From Costus lasius (taxonomy: Eukaryota > Streptophyta > Magnoliopsida > Zingiberales > Costaceae): a stretch of DNA of 64,000 nt. The stretch covers positions 26,923,565 to 26,987,564 of the forward strand of contig CM050451.1 in NCBI GenBank assembly GCA_027563935.2. The letters run 5' to 3'. The notes beneath the pieces are model-generated. The model was not told the DNA's origin, did no database searches, and worked only from the letters and a program-made list of their open reading frames with translations. The position numbers and the translations under genes are program-made. This document shows positions 21,359 to 34,185 of the stretch, piece by piece. Position 1 is the stretch's first letter; the number at the start of each line of letters is the position of its first letter.

Positions 21359-22832
21359 ACTTGCGAGAAACACAAGGTGTACGTTTGCTTGTGTGAAAAA
21401 TTTTTGAAATTTTTCTTCTATCCATGCGCGTTTCACGTAGAAAGCGTTTTCATCCAATCTTCTCTTATCAACTCTATGGCCGAAACTTGGATTGTGTTTA
21501 TGCTTGATTTAAGACCAAAGGCGCACGTAAGTTTTGTCAAGTAGGACCGGCATTGTGTCTTCGGACTGGCCGGGTCTCTTGATCTGACAAAACTGCCAGC
21601 CGATAGGGTCTATGAAATCATCATGGAACTTGATCTAAATTTTGGCATGGAATTGGTTAAGAGAATGCCTTGGATGATATTGGCGCATAAGGTGCTAAAA
21701 TTTGATTTTTTCGGATTTTCAAATTTTACATGCGCCACTTGATTGGGTTGATATGGTCATAGCGAGTGCCCTCCTGTGTTGTGATGTGGAAGCATGTTTC
21801 CACCTGTGATGAATGCTTGTAAAATCTTTCTACCACCTGCGTGTGGTTCTCCCCCCTTCTTGATGTAAAATTTTCATCTTTCCTTAGAATAGATGTAGAA
21901 TTGTTTACATGAGATAGGTTAAGGTTCATCAAAGACAACAAGGAGCCTTCATCAATTGGAGTCAGAAGTGGCGCCAGCTTTGGAAGCGTGGTGATGGACT
22001 TGCGATTGAAGGAAGGACACATGCTTTCGGCTTCTGGCATGGGCTGATTTGCTTCAGGGACTCGCAACCCTTGGATGCACAATAACATGTCACATGGCTC
22101 GTGACAAGTTATGTGTATGAAAAGGGCTATGACCATATCGACCAAAAATAGCATGCCTGTGATGTTTTTCCTTTGCTGCCATAACCATAGGAAAACTGCA
22201 TGCTAGAAAAGAATAAAAACATGCAAAAACTCTCAATACAATATCAAGTCGATAGCCTTCTAACGCGTAGCCCTCATCAAACTATCGATCGGTGGTGTTG
22301 TGAACTGTTTCCCACCCTCGTGGGACACACCCACTTATCTTTAGAAGGTGTGCGGTGACAATGATTTCCCCAGTCCAGTTTTAACCTGGGCGTGCCTTCG
22401 CAAGGAAATTTGTTGGCCCTGGGCATAACGGTTAGGACCAGACTTGACTAGTTTTTCATATGTCACTGACATGATGAATCACTAGAGGCAGCTGTTGAGA
22501 GGATAGGGTTCTGTGTTGTATCCAGCCCTCGCTGGACACAGAGCGCCTAGTCTGTCTTAACTAAGAGGAATTGTGTGCGGCACAATTGGCTGGCATGCCT
22601 ACCTAAGGAAGCATGAGACTCTCTGTGCATCTCAACTCACCCTCGTGAGTCACGGAGACCTCATGTGAAATTAGGCTCCTACTCACTCATTTCTATGTTG
22701 AGTTTGAGAGTCCTCAACTTGTTTTGGAAATAGTGGGAGCATAGCATTTAATTTAAAGTCCTTGTTAAATGCTTTATCATAGTACTTATTTTACTTATTT
22801 GCTTATTGTAGAAGGCATCTCCTGATCTAAGA
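21359..22832 (+). other. C1 leader between primer site and gag
   Basis: About 1.5 kb, no credible ORF, closely matched in C2 at 44776-46269. The conservation of such a long leader in two separate copies suggests it was part of the amplifying master element. Confidence 0.5.
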
Positions 22833-23372
22833 ATGAAACTTTATAAAAACAAATTGGATGGGACAAATTGGACAAAATGGTTCAAGATTTTGTCCAAGAT
22901 ACTAGAACAAGAGAATAAGGTGCATCTTCTTGAAAGACCTCCATCCCAGCCCAGTGTATATTTCACCACTGAGTGGGAGTGGAATGTCTATCTTGAACAC
23001 TGTGAAGATAACGAACAGTACACTGTTCTTGTCTTAGAGTGCATGACCCCAGAGGTCAAGGTTGAGTGTGATGAGATGGGGATCTATGATATTATCATAC
23101 ATCTCAAAGGTCTCTTCACACCATGCTCTAGGGACAATGATCATGAAAGTTCTGTTGGATCTTCAGAGTATGTGCCTATATCTGAGAATGACCATGGTTC
23201 TGTATCTTCGAAGCTCATACTTCGGAAGACTGGGAATGCATGGGTATTTCGAAGAGGATTAATGGCCAAGAAGAGCATGGCAAAGAAGAAGGGATGTAAT
23301 CCATCCGCTTCAGGTATTGTGTTACCATGGTCTTTATGTCTACTTCTTATAGGTACTGGGTACCGCATGTGA
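22833..23372 (+). pseudogene. gag: C1 copia gag remnant (179 codons)
   Basis: Motifs KLDGTNWTKWFKILSKILEQ, HLLERPP and the CDEMG..IIIHLKGLF end are typical of a copia gag N-terminal half. The start codon used by C2 (46270) is absent: the matching position reads AAGG. There is no CCHC zinc knuckle. In C2 the corresponding ORF is 253 codons and runs into protease-like sequence; here a frame break ends it at 23372. Confidence 0.65.
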
Positions 23373-26028
23373 GCTTACATATGTTTTTCATATACAGGAG
23401 CTCAAAAGAAGTAGGACGACTAGGCTTGGTGGGATCGACTCTCGGGTCAGAGACGGAGCATTGGATGCTGCTGTTGATATCATCTCACTACCTTGGAAAC
23501 TTTATATAGGACTTTGCTATTATGTATCAGCTTATGTATTAGAACATCATCCCTTTTGAAAAGGATTTCAGTTTGAAATAATATATGGTATTTTTCTTTA
23601 TAACTGAGATGTTCTATTGAAGTGATACAGTTGATAATAGTTTATGGTCTTATATGTAACACAAGATTAGATCCAATGATTCAATAAACACTCTCTTATA
23701 GCATTGTCTATTGAACCATAGAACAATGGTCACATCCAAAGGTCCATGGACTATTGGTATCATTATCCTTTTAGGATTATGATAAGTGTGAGCCTTGTTC
23801 AAAGGAACAAAGTGACAGATTCTACCTTCACCATAAAGGGTTGAAGGGTAAGTGGCTTGTTGGATCTATCACACAGCAATGTATGTGGACCCATGTAAAA
23901 CAAGCACTGAGAGGTGTTATATGCTTCATAAGGTGTGGGTATGCCTTATCCATCCTAAAAACTTTGGAGAAATCCAAGAAGTTCACAAATGAAGTATTGA
24001 GTCAAATTGGAGGATCTATTAAGCACCTTGATTGGATCAAGGTGATTAGTGGAGAATTTGATGACTATCCTAAGGAGTGTGGGGTTATCTCACAGCTTAC
24101 TTAGAACACCACTGTATGGTGAATTTCAAAGAAAGAAAGAGGAACACATTGGATGTGGTTCCATCTTTGAATAGTCATGCAAATATACTACTATGATGCC
24201 ATGCAAACAGATGAATTCTCACTCCATTGGAAGTGTGTCTCAGATAGCTTTTGAGATAGAAACTGGAAAATATCCCATTCCTTAAATAGAATCGGGAATG
24301 TAATATGCAGTGATCTCAAAAGCATATGTTTGTGGGGCACTGAAGGGTGCTGTTTCTATCCCAAGGAGAACAAAATATTTGTTGCTCCATAGTGCTATCT
24401 TTCTTGAAAGGATATTTCTTTTGAAAGAAGCTAGTGGGAGTAGATTTGATTAGGACAAGGTCCAGAATCAACCACAATACATTTAGACACAAATGGAGAG
24501 TAGAATCTCACGTACAGGTTGAAAGTCAACATGTAGTTCAAGTAACGCAGGAACCATATAAGTCTGGATGGATTCAAAATGCTGGGCATGACGAATTTAT
24601 CATCTGGGATAAAACTTAAGACTTATGGAAGCGGTCGGTGAACCAGATTCCAAGAAATGGCTAAACACCATGAGAACCGTGATGGACTCCATGTCTGCTG
24701 ATCAAGTCTGGGACTTGGATGAGCTGCCAAAAGGGTAATTCCCACAGGCTATAAATAAATCTTCTAGGAAGATAGACATGGAAGGTAACAGTGTTGCCTT
24801 GAAAGGCAAGCTAGTGAATAGAAATTTCAGGCAAATCCGCTGGGTGGATAATGATGAAATTTTTCACCAGAAGCTGTGTTTGAGTCCATTAGGTATATGC
24901 TTGTTGCATTTTCTGTTATGGCGTGGATGTCTGGGTAGGGATATCCATATGGAAATAGTCAGTGTTTTCATATAGTAGCCATAAAGATATGCATGGTCTT
25001 ATGCAAGCATGTTAAAAGAACCTGTGTTTACAAGAAGATTAGTGGGAGCACCATAATAGTTCTTGTTCTAAAAGATTGATGATATTCTCCTCACATGGAA
25101 TGACATCTCAGCCCTTCACATGTTGAAGAAGAGGTTTGAGAAGTATGATCTAGGGAATGATGCCTATATCCTAGGCACGTGGATCTGTAGGTGGAGATCC
25201 AAGGAAGTCATTGCCCTTTAGTCAATCTATGTTCATCCAGAAGTTTCTGGAGAGGTTCATACTGGGTGATTCCAAATAATGATACCTTCCAAGAAGATAT
25301 GGTCTGACTCTCTCAAGGATGTTGTGTCCTTTGACATAGCTAGAGAGTAATAACATTGGTCTAAAATCCTGTTACATTGGGTACAGGATAGATCATGTTT
25401 TGTGTATTGTGCACAAGACCATTTATGGCAAATGCTTGGAGCATGGCCAGCAAGTTTCAATAAGATCCTAGTATTTGACACTGGATGGCTGTGAAAAGAA
25501 TCCTTACTTATACTTGGGAAGTATAAAGGATTAAGGTCTAGTCCATCATAGACAGGAAGAATTTTGTGTACAGGGGTACACCGATATTTCGTTCAGGTCT
25601 AATGACTATTGATCACAGCCAGGATTTGCGCTTTGCCTCGATGTGGTGTTGAAGGCTGAAAGAGCTTTATTCAAACCATAGTGGCAAATTCTACAATTAA
25701 GGCTGAGTACATTGCAGCTTCTAGTGGCAGCAAAGGAAGCAACTTCACTCATTTGAACTTGACTTAGTCCCTAGTGCTTGATGGTCCAGTATAGTTCTTA
25801 CTGGGGCCGTAAGCATGTGTAAAGGAACTTAGCACTCAAGTATGTACTGCAGCAATATCATCTGATCTTGGAGATCATGGATAAAGATGATGATTCAAAT
25901 TAGTTAAAATAAACATAGAAAGCAATCTGGAAAAACCCACTGACGTAGCCTCTGGCGCAGCGGAAGCTAAATAAGTCATACTAGAGACATTGGGACTGAT
26001 TAAACATCAGTTGCCCTTGGTCTTAGTG
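23373..26028 (+). pseudogene. pol: C1 pol remnants: protease, integrase, RT, RNase H
   Basis: Scattered pieces in copia order. Integrase: 23841-24104 with EFDDYPKECGVISQLT, but the catalytic Asp environment is lost. The integrase-to-RT linker is near 24380-24420. The RT start lies at about 24625-24740 (PDSKKWLNTMRTVMDSMSA). RNase H lies at about 25600-25760 (KAEYIAAS). Stops and frameshifts occur throughout, and most of RT is missing. C2 shows the same pieces with the same gaps, so the damage predates both copies. Confidence 0.6.
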
Positions 26029-26338
26029 CAAGAGGAGGCAATCCATACTGTAGGAAAAGTTCCTTTCATGATGAATATTTTCTATTCAAAGAGCTATCTT
26101 TACTTGATTTGTATTTGTTAGTGTGGTGAAGCCCTGACATCCCAATCTTCCTGAAATTGAACACCCTTAATGTTGTTTCTGATATTGCTCGTACATAGAG
26201 TTCAACATAACCCATTGCTTGATTTCGCCTAGATTAAAACAAGTTGAGAAGTTGGTAATTAACTGCCTAATCCTCGTTGGGAATGATAACTTTTTTTTAT
26301 TACTTTGATAAATCCGTGCACTTGCGAATCGTATGAAC

Positions 26339-28801
26339 GGTTTGTATACCTTTGCATCCATTGTACAGCTAACTCCAAGCTATCTTTAGCCTCTCAGAGT
26401 GAATTGATTTGTTCCCGAGCTTCCCGTTGAGTCGCAGGGCACTTCCCTGCGGAATCCCTATGCACCTCATCAACAGAGTTAGGGGTTGACTCCCTAACAT
26501 TAGCTCAAAGCTTAAATGAGGTGGGACCTGTGGATGATAACTTTTGCAAGTCGTTGGCATACCATGCCACAACCATCCACTTCATCCAGTCCTTCTGACT
26601 GCCGATTATAGAGTGATGGAGCTAATATTCCACAAGAGCATTCACCGCCTCAATTTGCCTATCTGCCTGAGGATGATTGGCTGTGGTGAAACTTAACTTG
26701 AACCAATGCTTATTGAATAACGTGCTTCAAAAGCGTCCAGTAAAAATGGCATCCCTATCGCTTACGATATCTACTAGGATGCCAAAATATTTCACCACAA
26801 TTTGGAAGAATAGATCTACATCAACCTTTGTTGTACACGATTTAGGTGCTGGGATTAAGACTTCATCCATGGAGAATCTATCAACTACCATTAGCATTGA
26901 GCTCTCACCGTCAAACTTAGGGAACCCACCAATAAAGTCCTTGAACGCCCTTGTCCAGGACGTCTCGGGAACAGGCAGTGGTTGTAACAACCCTGCCCCT
27001 AGTCTCCGATCGATCTTACCATCCTAACACTTTCGGTAAGTGCGGACATACATCCTCATGTTTGCGCACGTATTGGGCTAATAGCACAGTTGTGCTGACA
27101 GGACAACTATCCCCTTTTGTCCAAGATACCTTGCCCAAAATCTGCCATGGAGCTCCTTTAGTAGCTCACGGCGCAGTCCGCCCGTCGATGAGACTAGTGG
27201 CCTATCACCTTTGGCCATGACGATATCATCTGGACCTAAATAAATGTGTCAGATCGTATCCGACCTAATCTACTGAACTTAGCTTTTGATCCTCTCTATC
27301 AAAAGCTGAGGCTGCTTTTATTCTGCCTAGCAGATCCCTTTCCACTCTAGACAGGGTACAGCACATAGGGGCATTAGTCTATTAAGCTTGTTAGGAACCA
27401 CGTTAGCTTTACCCGTTTTATGTTCCCCTTAGAATTGGAATTCACCCAAGAATTCCAGCCAACATGCCTATTTTGCTGACAACTTCTTTTATGTGGTGTA
27501 ACATTGTCGGTCTTTAGTGCCTCGAGAAGGTACTCCGCGTCTGGAGATAGTGGACTCCTACCATCTTTTCCTTTTTGTGGTCAAATACCATCGCTCGTTC
27601 CTATTAGCTTTCAACTCTCAAAAGCTAAAGGATGCCCATACTATAAAAGTATGCCACCGATAGCTTGGTCCAAAGCATCAGTGTGAAACTCAAAAGGCAT
27701 ACTGAAGTTGGATAACTTCAGAATCGGTTCGGAGGCGATACGAACTTCAACTCCCGGAAGGCCGACTGACACCGATTATGCCACTCCCATTTCGAGTTCC
27801 CTTTCAGCAGATTACTGAGGGTAAGGCTTTCCTTGAATAGCCTTTGATGAACTTTCGATAGAAGTTCACGACACCGAGAAAACTCCATATTCGGTTTAAT
27901 TTGAGGGGGCGTGCTATTTCGCAATGGCTTGGACCTTTATCTTGTCCATGCGCACTTGTCCGTGGTCCATCCCAAGACCAAGGAAAGAAATCTCATCCAC
28001 CACAAATGAGTATTTCTCCAACTACAAGTAGAGTTGGTTTTTCCCTCAACACCAGCCTTATATGGCTTAAGTGTTCCTCAACGCTTGAGGAGAAAACCAC
28101 GATATTGTCCATATATACAACTATGTAGTCATCTAAGAAAAGGGGCCAACACTTGTTTATTAGATGACAAACGTAGAAGGGGCCTTAGTAGTTCAAAGGG
28201 CATCACTTTGAACTCAAGGACTCATATCTGGTTACCTATATGGTTTTCCTATTCGTTGCCCCCAGCAAAACGAATTTGCTAATCACTTGCCCTCAAGTCT
28301 AGCCTCAAGAAAACCTATCCTTTCCCTAGTCGATCTCTTAGATCAGGGATAAGAAGTATAAGATAACAGTCCCTCGCCGTTATCTTATTTAAGGTTATGT
28401 AGCCTACCCAGAACCTTAGCGACCCGTCCTTCTTCTTTTAGAAGAGGACCGGGGCTCTATAAGGCGATACCGTAAGCCAAATGAACCTGGCTTCTAGTAA
28501 TCCACTCAATTGCTAACGAAGCTCGGCCAACTCCATTGGAGAAATATGGTATGAAACCTTAGACAGAGGAGTATATCCCTCACAAGCTCAATCTTGTGAT
28601 GATCCTTCTCCTTTAGGAAAGGTGTTTGGGAAGCTCCGAGGATAACACGTCGGAGAACTCGCCCAACAAATCCTTCACCATCGAGGGGACCTCTCCTTTG
28701 CAAGGAAAGTTGACAACTCAAATCACCATAATGGTTGTCCCTCTATGGTATAGCCCTACCGCTCGAGTGTTGCTAACAATAGAACCCCTCGTCTCCAGCA
28801 T
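26339..28801 (-). pseudogene. pol: G1 pol fragment, duplicated copy
   Basis: Same content as 15738-18200 with a few base changes (for example, integrase core at 26727-26990). It arose with the duplication, not as a separate insertion. Confidence 0.85.
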
Positions 28802-29708
28802 TGATGACACCAAAATTCATAGTATATATTTTTGTGTCATATTTATGCTCCTTTGCTTATTTTTATGCCCTTTTATCAAATATTGCAGAACTTACTTCTA
28901 TTTTGGTTTTTGATGATTTTCAGGTAAAAAAGCACAATTTTAAGGCGTTTTCAAGCAAATTCAGATACATAGAAGAATTCCCATCATCCAGAAAAGATTT
29001 CATGAAAATTTCCAGAAAGATTGAAGCTTCAAACCAAATTACAGTAGGGCCATAATTTATATTACGGTACCGTAATTTCGGAGCACTACTGTAATTTCAG
29101 AGCCCTACCGTATTTTGGGGTGATTTTCATACAGAAAGTTTTCCAAAAATTACGGCACCGCTGTAATGAAAATCATGGGCCGTATTTTTAGTCAATTTTT
29201 CACCCGAAAGATTTCTAGAAATTACGGCACTGCCGTAATGGATTTCACTTATACCGTAATTATAGTATATTTCTGTACCGAGAACTCCTGCTGATACTAC
29301 GGCACTGCCGTAACCAAAACCACGGCCATAATTCTAACCCAGGACGTGACTTCCACAGTCAAATTGAAGTCCAATTTTTGCGTGATCAATTGCGGACGAT
29401 CCAGGCCTTTAAATTCAAAGCTGTAAGAAGAAAAAAGGGAGCCTCCGAGGAGGAGAACACGCTGGGACTGAAAGCCCTAATTTTTATCCACTATCTAGAG
29501 AGAAATCAAGGGAGCATCCTTAGGGCACGGCCTCATGATGAGAGGGGTAGAGGCCACCTCAGGCTACGATTTTCACAAGGAAGCTGCACCTCCCCAGAAG
29601 TTTCAAAGCAAAAGGAGGTCGATCAGAGGAGAAATCAACAAAAGAGTGGGCGCCGGCACTATTCACTCGCAAAATTACGGGCTGTAACAGCCCTGTTTTG
29701 TAACTTCT
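28802..29708 (+). repeat. S1 left half, duplicated copy
   Basis: Copy of 18201-19107. It continues, across the copia LTR and its CTTCT duplication, to the S1 right half at 31951, so this copy keeps the original S1 context. Confidence 0.75.
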
Positions 29709-31945
29709 TGTTGGTGTATATGCCCCACAGACCAATAAATGGACATGGTCAGGCATTGTTTGAAAGTACTTTGATAGAATTATTAAAGGCATAGTCGTTA
29801 TTATGCAGACTTCTCTATCTGCGATGATGTATTGAGTTGCATATATAATGTCCCAGGAGTTTGGATTGGATCCATTCTCACAAGCCATCCCCAGTCAAGG
29901 TACCTTAGCAGATATGGGACAGCTTTGGTACATGTGAGACTGGTGTATGGGCTGGTTAAGTGCGGGGCACAATAACGCAGACATACAGGTGCATTGGATG
30001 CACTGGAGTGATCCACCGTGGGGATTGATTTGTCTAGTCAACAAGTCAATCTCACATGCAAGAGGTTTTGCATTGATCCTTAGACTTGAGGTATTCATGT
30101 CTAGATTTGATGATGGGTATGCTTTAATACAGTCTTACGTCTCTCCGTAATTGGGAGATCAAAACGACTGTTATTGGGTATATCATAAATCATGTAGAGG
30201 CATGGATGACTAATAGTAGGATTTGCCCCTTCCATATTGGAAGCATGATATCCACCTCGGGGCGCCCCACCTTATTGGTGCATGACAGGAAAGTGTAGGC
30301 CACACTTGTTGAGTCATGACCAGTGCGTTGGATAATAAACTTGAGACTAATCCAATGACAGGATATCAGTTCAGGCAAAGGGATCTATAATGCAATGGGA
30401 ATCCTCGTTGCTTGTTAGGAGTTGTTGCCACAATGACTTTAGTCCTATGACATGGGTAGTAGTGATGTGTTGCTAGATACCCCTCACTACTTATGATGTT
30501 TACATCATTGCCATCGTCATATGGATCCTATGGGGTCACACGCAATAAGACTTTTGACGTTGCTTTTATCAAGAAACCTTTGGATCAAGTTATTGGATAA
30601 CTTGGATCCATTTGGAAGATTTCATCAGCGCCAATGGGCCTGATGAGTTGGAAGAAAGTTATTGGAGCCAAACTTCATTTTTGGCAGGTTGACCCGAAAT
30701 TGACCCAGATTGGTCACATTCACATTAGGGTTGCATTGGATTGGATCCAATGGCTTAATCAACCCATGCCATGAAGTTTGGGCTAGCTCATTATCCAATG
30801 AGGCCCAATAATTAGTTGTCATGAAGAAGTATAAGCAAATAAGGGTATAATGGGGAAGAATTATACCCCATTGGCGCCAAGGGCATAATGGGGTGAAGTG
30901 GGTGCATGTTGCTTCATAAGGAAGCATTAGGCGCCTCCCCCTTTGCTCCTTGGATGGAATACTTGCCTCTAAGGCAAGTCTTGGGGCTAATATGGCTTGA
31001 GAACTTTTATGGGAAGTTCTTGAGCGCATATGGGTAGTAGGGTGAGGAATATGGTAATGTCTTGGAGACTTACCTTACCCCAAACCCTAATTCCTCCCAA
31101 GAAACCGCCCTAGCCGAATTCTTCATGGAAGTTGCGCCTAGCCCTACTTCCTTGGATGGAATTAGTGCATACAAGGTATGCTTTGGGCTGATATGGCCAT
31201 TGGGAAAATTAGGAAAGGTTGAATGAGATTTATGGTAAAGTCTTGGAGACTTTCCTTACCTCAAGACTCCTTTATCCTAGCCGCCCACTTGGCATGATCC
31301 CATCCATTGCTCTAGCCGCCCCTTGTTCCATTAATAGGACTCTAGTCGTCCATCTCAAGGGTTGATTCGTGTGAAGGACTTGTAGAAGGCGTGAGCAAAG
31401 GCAAAGGGTGACAACAACTAAGGCTTGGCGCAACCCTTCTTCCAAGTGGCCGAAAACATCTTTTCTTCTTCTCCTCTTGTTGGCGCAAAGAGTGACTGGG
31501 CTTTGTGGCTTCTCCTTCTATTGCCGCAAGCTCTCTTCCTCTCATAGCCATTGGCGCATCTTGCTTGAAGGTGGCGCAAGCAAGGAGAAAAGGGATACAT
31601 CTTGGCGGCATCATCTTCCTCTTCATCCCTTCTTGGCGTTTTCATCTTGGAGGTGGCGCAATAGAAGTGGAGTGAAGGATTGATTCTCTTCCCGAGGCTA
31701 GCACCAAGCGTGGAAGGGAGCAACGATCAAGGAGTCGACGCGTGGACACTTGTAGAGGGCGAACACTTGGGCGCCTTCAACATGGCTTCGACATCTAGAC
31801 AAGCGAAAGAGGTATAACTCTATCACATCCTTGTGTGTACTCACTCGCATGGATCCTTGGGACTGGAATGTGTTTCGGGTGTAATGCTTCTTCCGCTGCG
31901 TCCTGGGACTGCAAAATTTTAAATTACACCCGGCATTCCCTAACA
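29709..31945 (+). repeat. C1-family solo LTR
   Basis: Complete LTR (TGTTGG...TAACA) flanked by CTTCT on both sides (29704-29708 and 31946-31950), with no internal region. It differs from the 5' LTR of C1 at about one position seen by eye. Confidence 0.9.
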
Positions 31946-31950
31946 CTTCT

Positions 31951-32849
31951 ACCCTTTCTCTTTGATTTCTGATCGTTCTAAACTATGATTTATTGTAATT
32001 CCTCTACCATGTTAGCTTAGACATCTTTTTGGGACATCGGGGTGTAATCCCTTTAATTTTTAATGACTAGATAATTTTTATTTCATTATGATAACTTTAC
32101 TATGATAATTTTACTTATGTGATGAACGCCTTTAATTCTCCGAAGATTCATATTGTTAGCATGTTTTAGAGTTTTCACGATATGGACCGAGAGGTGATTT
32201 GCTTGAGAACTTGAAACCCTAAAATTGAATGTTATGAACTCAACATAAGAAATTAGGTTTGTTCTTATTTCTCAATTTTAGAAGTACAATGCCATGTTAA
32301 TAATCTGAATTTAGGATCGAGTTAATGTGATAAACGTGATGATACTATGAGAGATCAAGTATTGGATCATTGGAGAACCATAAGTAGAACCTGTGTTGAG
32401 ATTCGGATGCACGAAAGTGATCCTTGAGTTTCCACTTGAGATGATTGACTTAGAATTCGGATGCACGAGAGTGATCCTTCAGTTCTATGTCAATAATTTA
32501 CTTATATATAACATTGAATAAATCCTGCATGAGAGTGAGGATTGGTTCTTTGTAAATTGTCTGCATGAGAGCGAGATAATTTCTTTATGAAGTAAATTAT
32601 ATCTTTATCATAATAAAATTTGATTGATGAACATCTATTCATATCTAGTCATAGAAATTAAGGTGGATGAAACCCTAGTCCTAGTATCTCTCTCAAATAT
32701 TTCGTGCACTTTCCTATTGTTTACTTTCATCATATTCGATTTGCTTAGCTAGTGAGAAAATAACTATTTGGTACTTAACACGTAGGTCTCTGTGGTTCGA
32801 TATCTTTTTATTACTTCGAAGTATCCGTACACTTATGGACTACAACTCA
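31951..32849 (+). repeat. S1 solo LTR, right half
   Basis: Resembles the A2 LTR at 34900-35790 and 54640-55500: a GATTATTGTAATC-like start, the GATGCACGA..GTGATCC repeats (about 32400-32560) and an end near TTATTACTTCGAAGTATCCG. It ends just after CACTTATGGAC, about 140 bp sooner than the A2 LTR. The exact end is uncertain. Confidence 0.65.
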
Positions 32850-33812
32850 CCAAGGCATGCCACGGACTTAGTCCCATATGGCCTAGTATGCCTTAGTCGT
32901 TTTAGGATGTCTCACGCAGCTCACAACAAGTTCCCTAAATAGGAACTAATCCTTGATCTCATCTTTTTGAGTTCTCCTCACGATAGCTCAAGGGTCGGAT
33001 TAAACCCCAAAAAGGGCTATGTGTGGCCTAAGTCTGCTACCACAGCTTTGTATCTCAGGAGAGATACGCGATATGGTCATGTGTCTGCTCCTCAGCAGGA
33101 ACCTGGGTATTCTAGAAATACTATTCTAGTACCCCTCCCCCCCATAGGAAGTTTTCAACTTCCTCAGCGTAGAAACCCCTAAAAAGGGTGTTAGCTTGTG
33201 AGCGCATCGTCGCACGGTGATCACATGGCCACTCTTGACCGGTGTTCCGGATATGTTATCGCACGACATATATTTGGCCACCATCAGCCAGTCTCTAGGA
33301 TAGGTTATCGTGCGACAATCCCATGGAGACATCGGTTGGTGTCCGGGACATATCGTCGCACAATTGTCCCTTGACCACCATCAACTGCTCTCTTGGACAA
33401 GTCATCATACGATTGTCCTATGCCATCGTCGATTGACATCCAAGATAAGTCATCGCATGACTATCCCCTAGGTACAATCGACTGTCATTCGGGACATGTC
33501 GTCGTATGACAGTCCCCATGGCCACCCCTAGCCTTGGTCGGTGTTGTAGAAGCCGTGGGAACGCGCTTCAGCTACGCGACCTCCATAATATATGTCTCCG
33601 CTAGGGAGACAAGAAAACTGAGCCATGAGGTTCTAGTTAGACAAAGCCAACTCTGTCGATATTTTTGGAGTGTAGTTCCCCATATCCGACAGTCTCCACC
33701 AGCACCTCAATGCTGTGGTCGTTTGTGATCATCGTAATGATCACTACTGCCAAATAGTGTACAATGCCGGTGTACAAGTTGGAACGTGCAAAACTTGGCT
33801 CTGATACTAGTC
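32850..33812 (-). other. Probable G1 5' internal region, with about 48-bp imperfect repeats
   Basis: No coding domain recognised. From about 33200 to 33540 a unit of about 48 bp recurs six or seven times with divergence, each with a core like ATCGTCGCACGA. At 33795-33807 the minus strand reads GTATCAGAGCCAA, an iMet-type primer site, next to an LTR-like end at 33813. That orientation and order fit the 5' part of the same minus-strand gypsy element as 15738-18200, with S1 inserted between; this link is an inference. Confidence 0.45.
33795..33807 (-). promoter_or_regulatory. Degenerate iMet-type primer site of a minus-strand element
   Basis: GTATCAGAGCCAA on the minus strand, a few bases after an LTR-like end TGTGACA (33813 on +: TGTCACACCC). 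Confidence 0.55.
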
Positions 33813-33930
33813 TGTCACACCCAAAATTATAATAATAAAATTTTAATAAATTTTACACGCGAGTCAACGCTTGACATGCACCCAAGCACGCCCACGCAGG
33901 GGCTAAGCGGCCGAACCGCAGATCTGGATG
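33813..33930 (-). repeat. End of a minus-strand gypsy 5' LTR (fragment)
   Basis: Begins TGTCACACCCAAAATT on the + strand, a terminus common in chromovirus LTRs, and is cut by A2 after about 118 bp. The rest may lie at 55639 onward. Confidence 0.4.
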
Positions 33931-34185
33931 CGACTTTGCTTATTTTTATCGTAATTTATATACCATTTTATTGATATTTATGTGTCATATTCATAGACTT
34001 TGCTTATTTTTAATGCATTTTTATCAATATTTGCTTAATCTATACTCTTTTCTATTTTTAATAATTTTCAGGCAAAAAGGCATGTTTTTCAGTCGATTTC
34101 GAGCAATCCAAGTGCATAATTGAATTCATGACATCAAAAGGAGATCACACTTCAAATTTTAGAAGATTTGGAGCTTTAGAGCAAA

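Larger units (their letters stand above)
19108..26028 (+). mobile_element. C1: Ty1/copia element, decayed, 3' LTR replaced by the duplication junction
   Basis: 5' LTR 19108-21344, iMet primer site, leader, gag, and remnants of protease, integrase, RT and RNase H. The internal region stops at ...TGCAAG (26032), where C2 continues into its polypurine tract and LTR; here it joins a second copy of the A1 LTR sequence instead. The matching CTTCT at 31946-31950 shows the original 3' boundary is now at 31945. Order of events inferred: insertion in S1, tandem duplication of about 10.6 kb, then loss of the second internal region by recombination between LTRs. Confidence 0.85.
26029..31945. repeat. Large direct duplication, copy 2 (about 5.9 kb)
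   Basis: Near-identical to 15428-21344. At the left junction the C1 internal sequence ...TGCAAG meets the A1 LTR sequence CAAGAGGAGG, sharing CAAG as microhomology. The right end is the end of the copia LTR, followed by CTTCT and unique S1 sequence. Confidence 0.95.
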
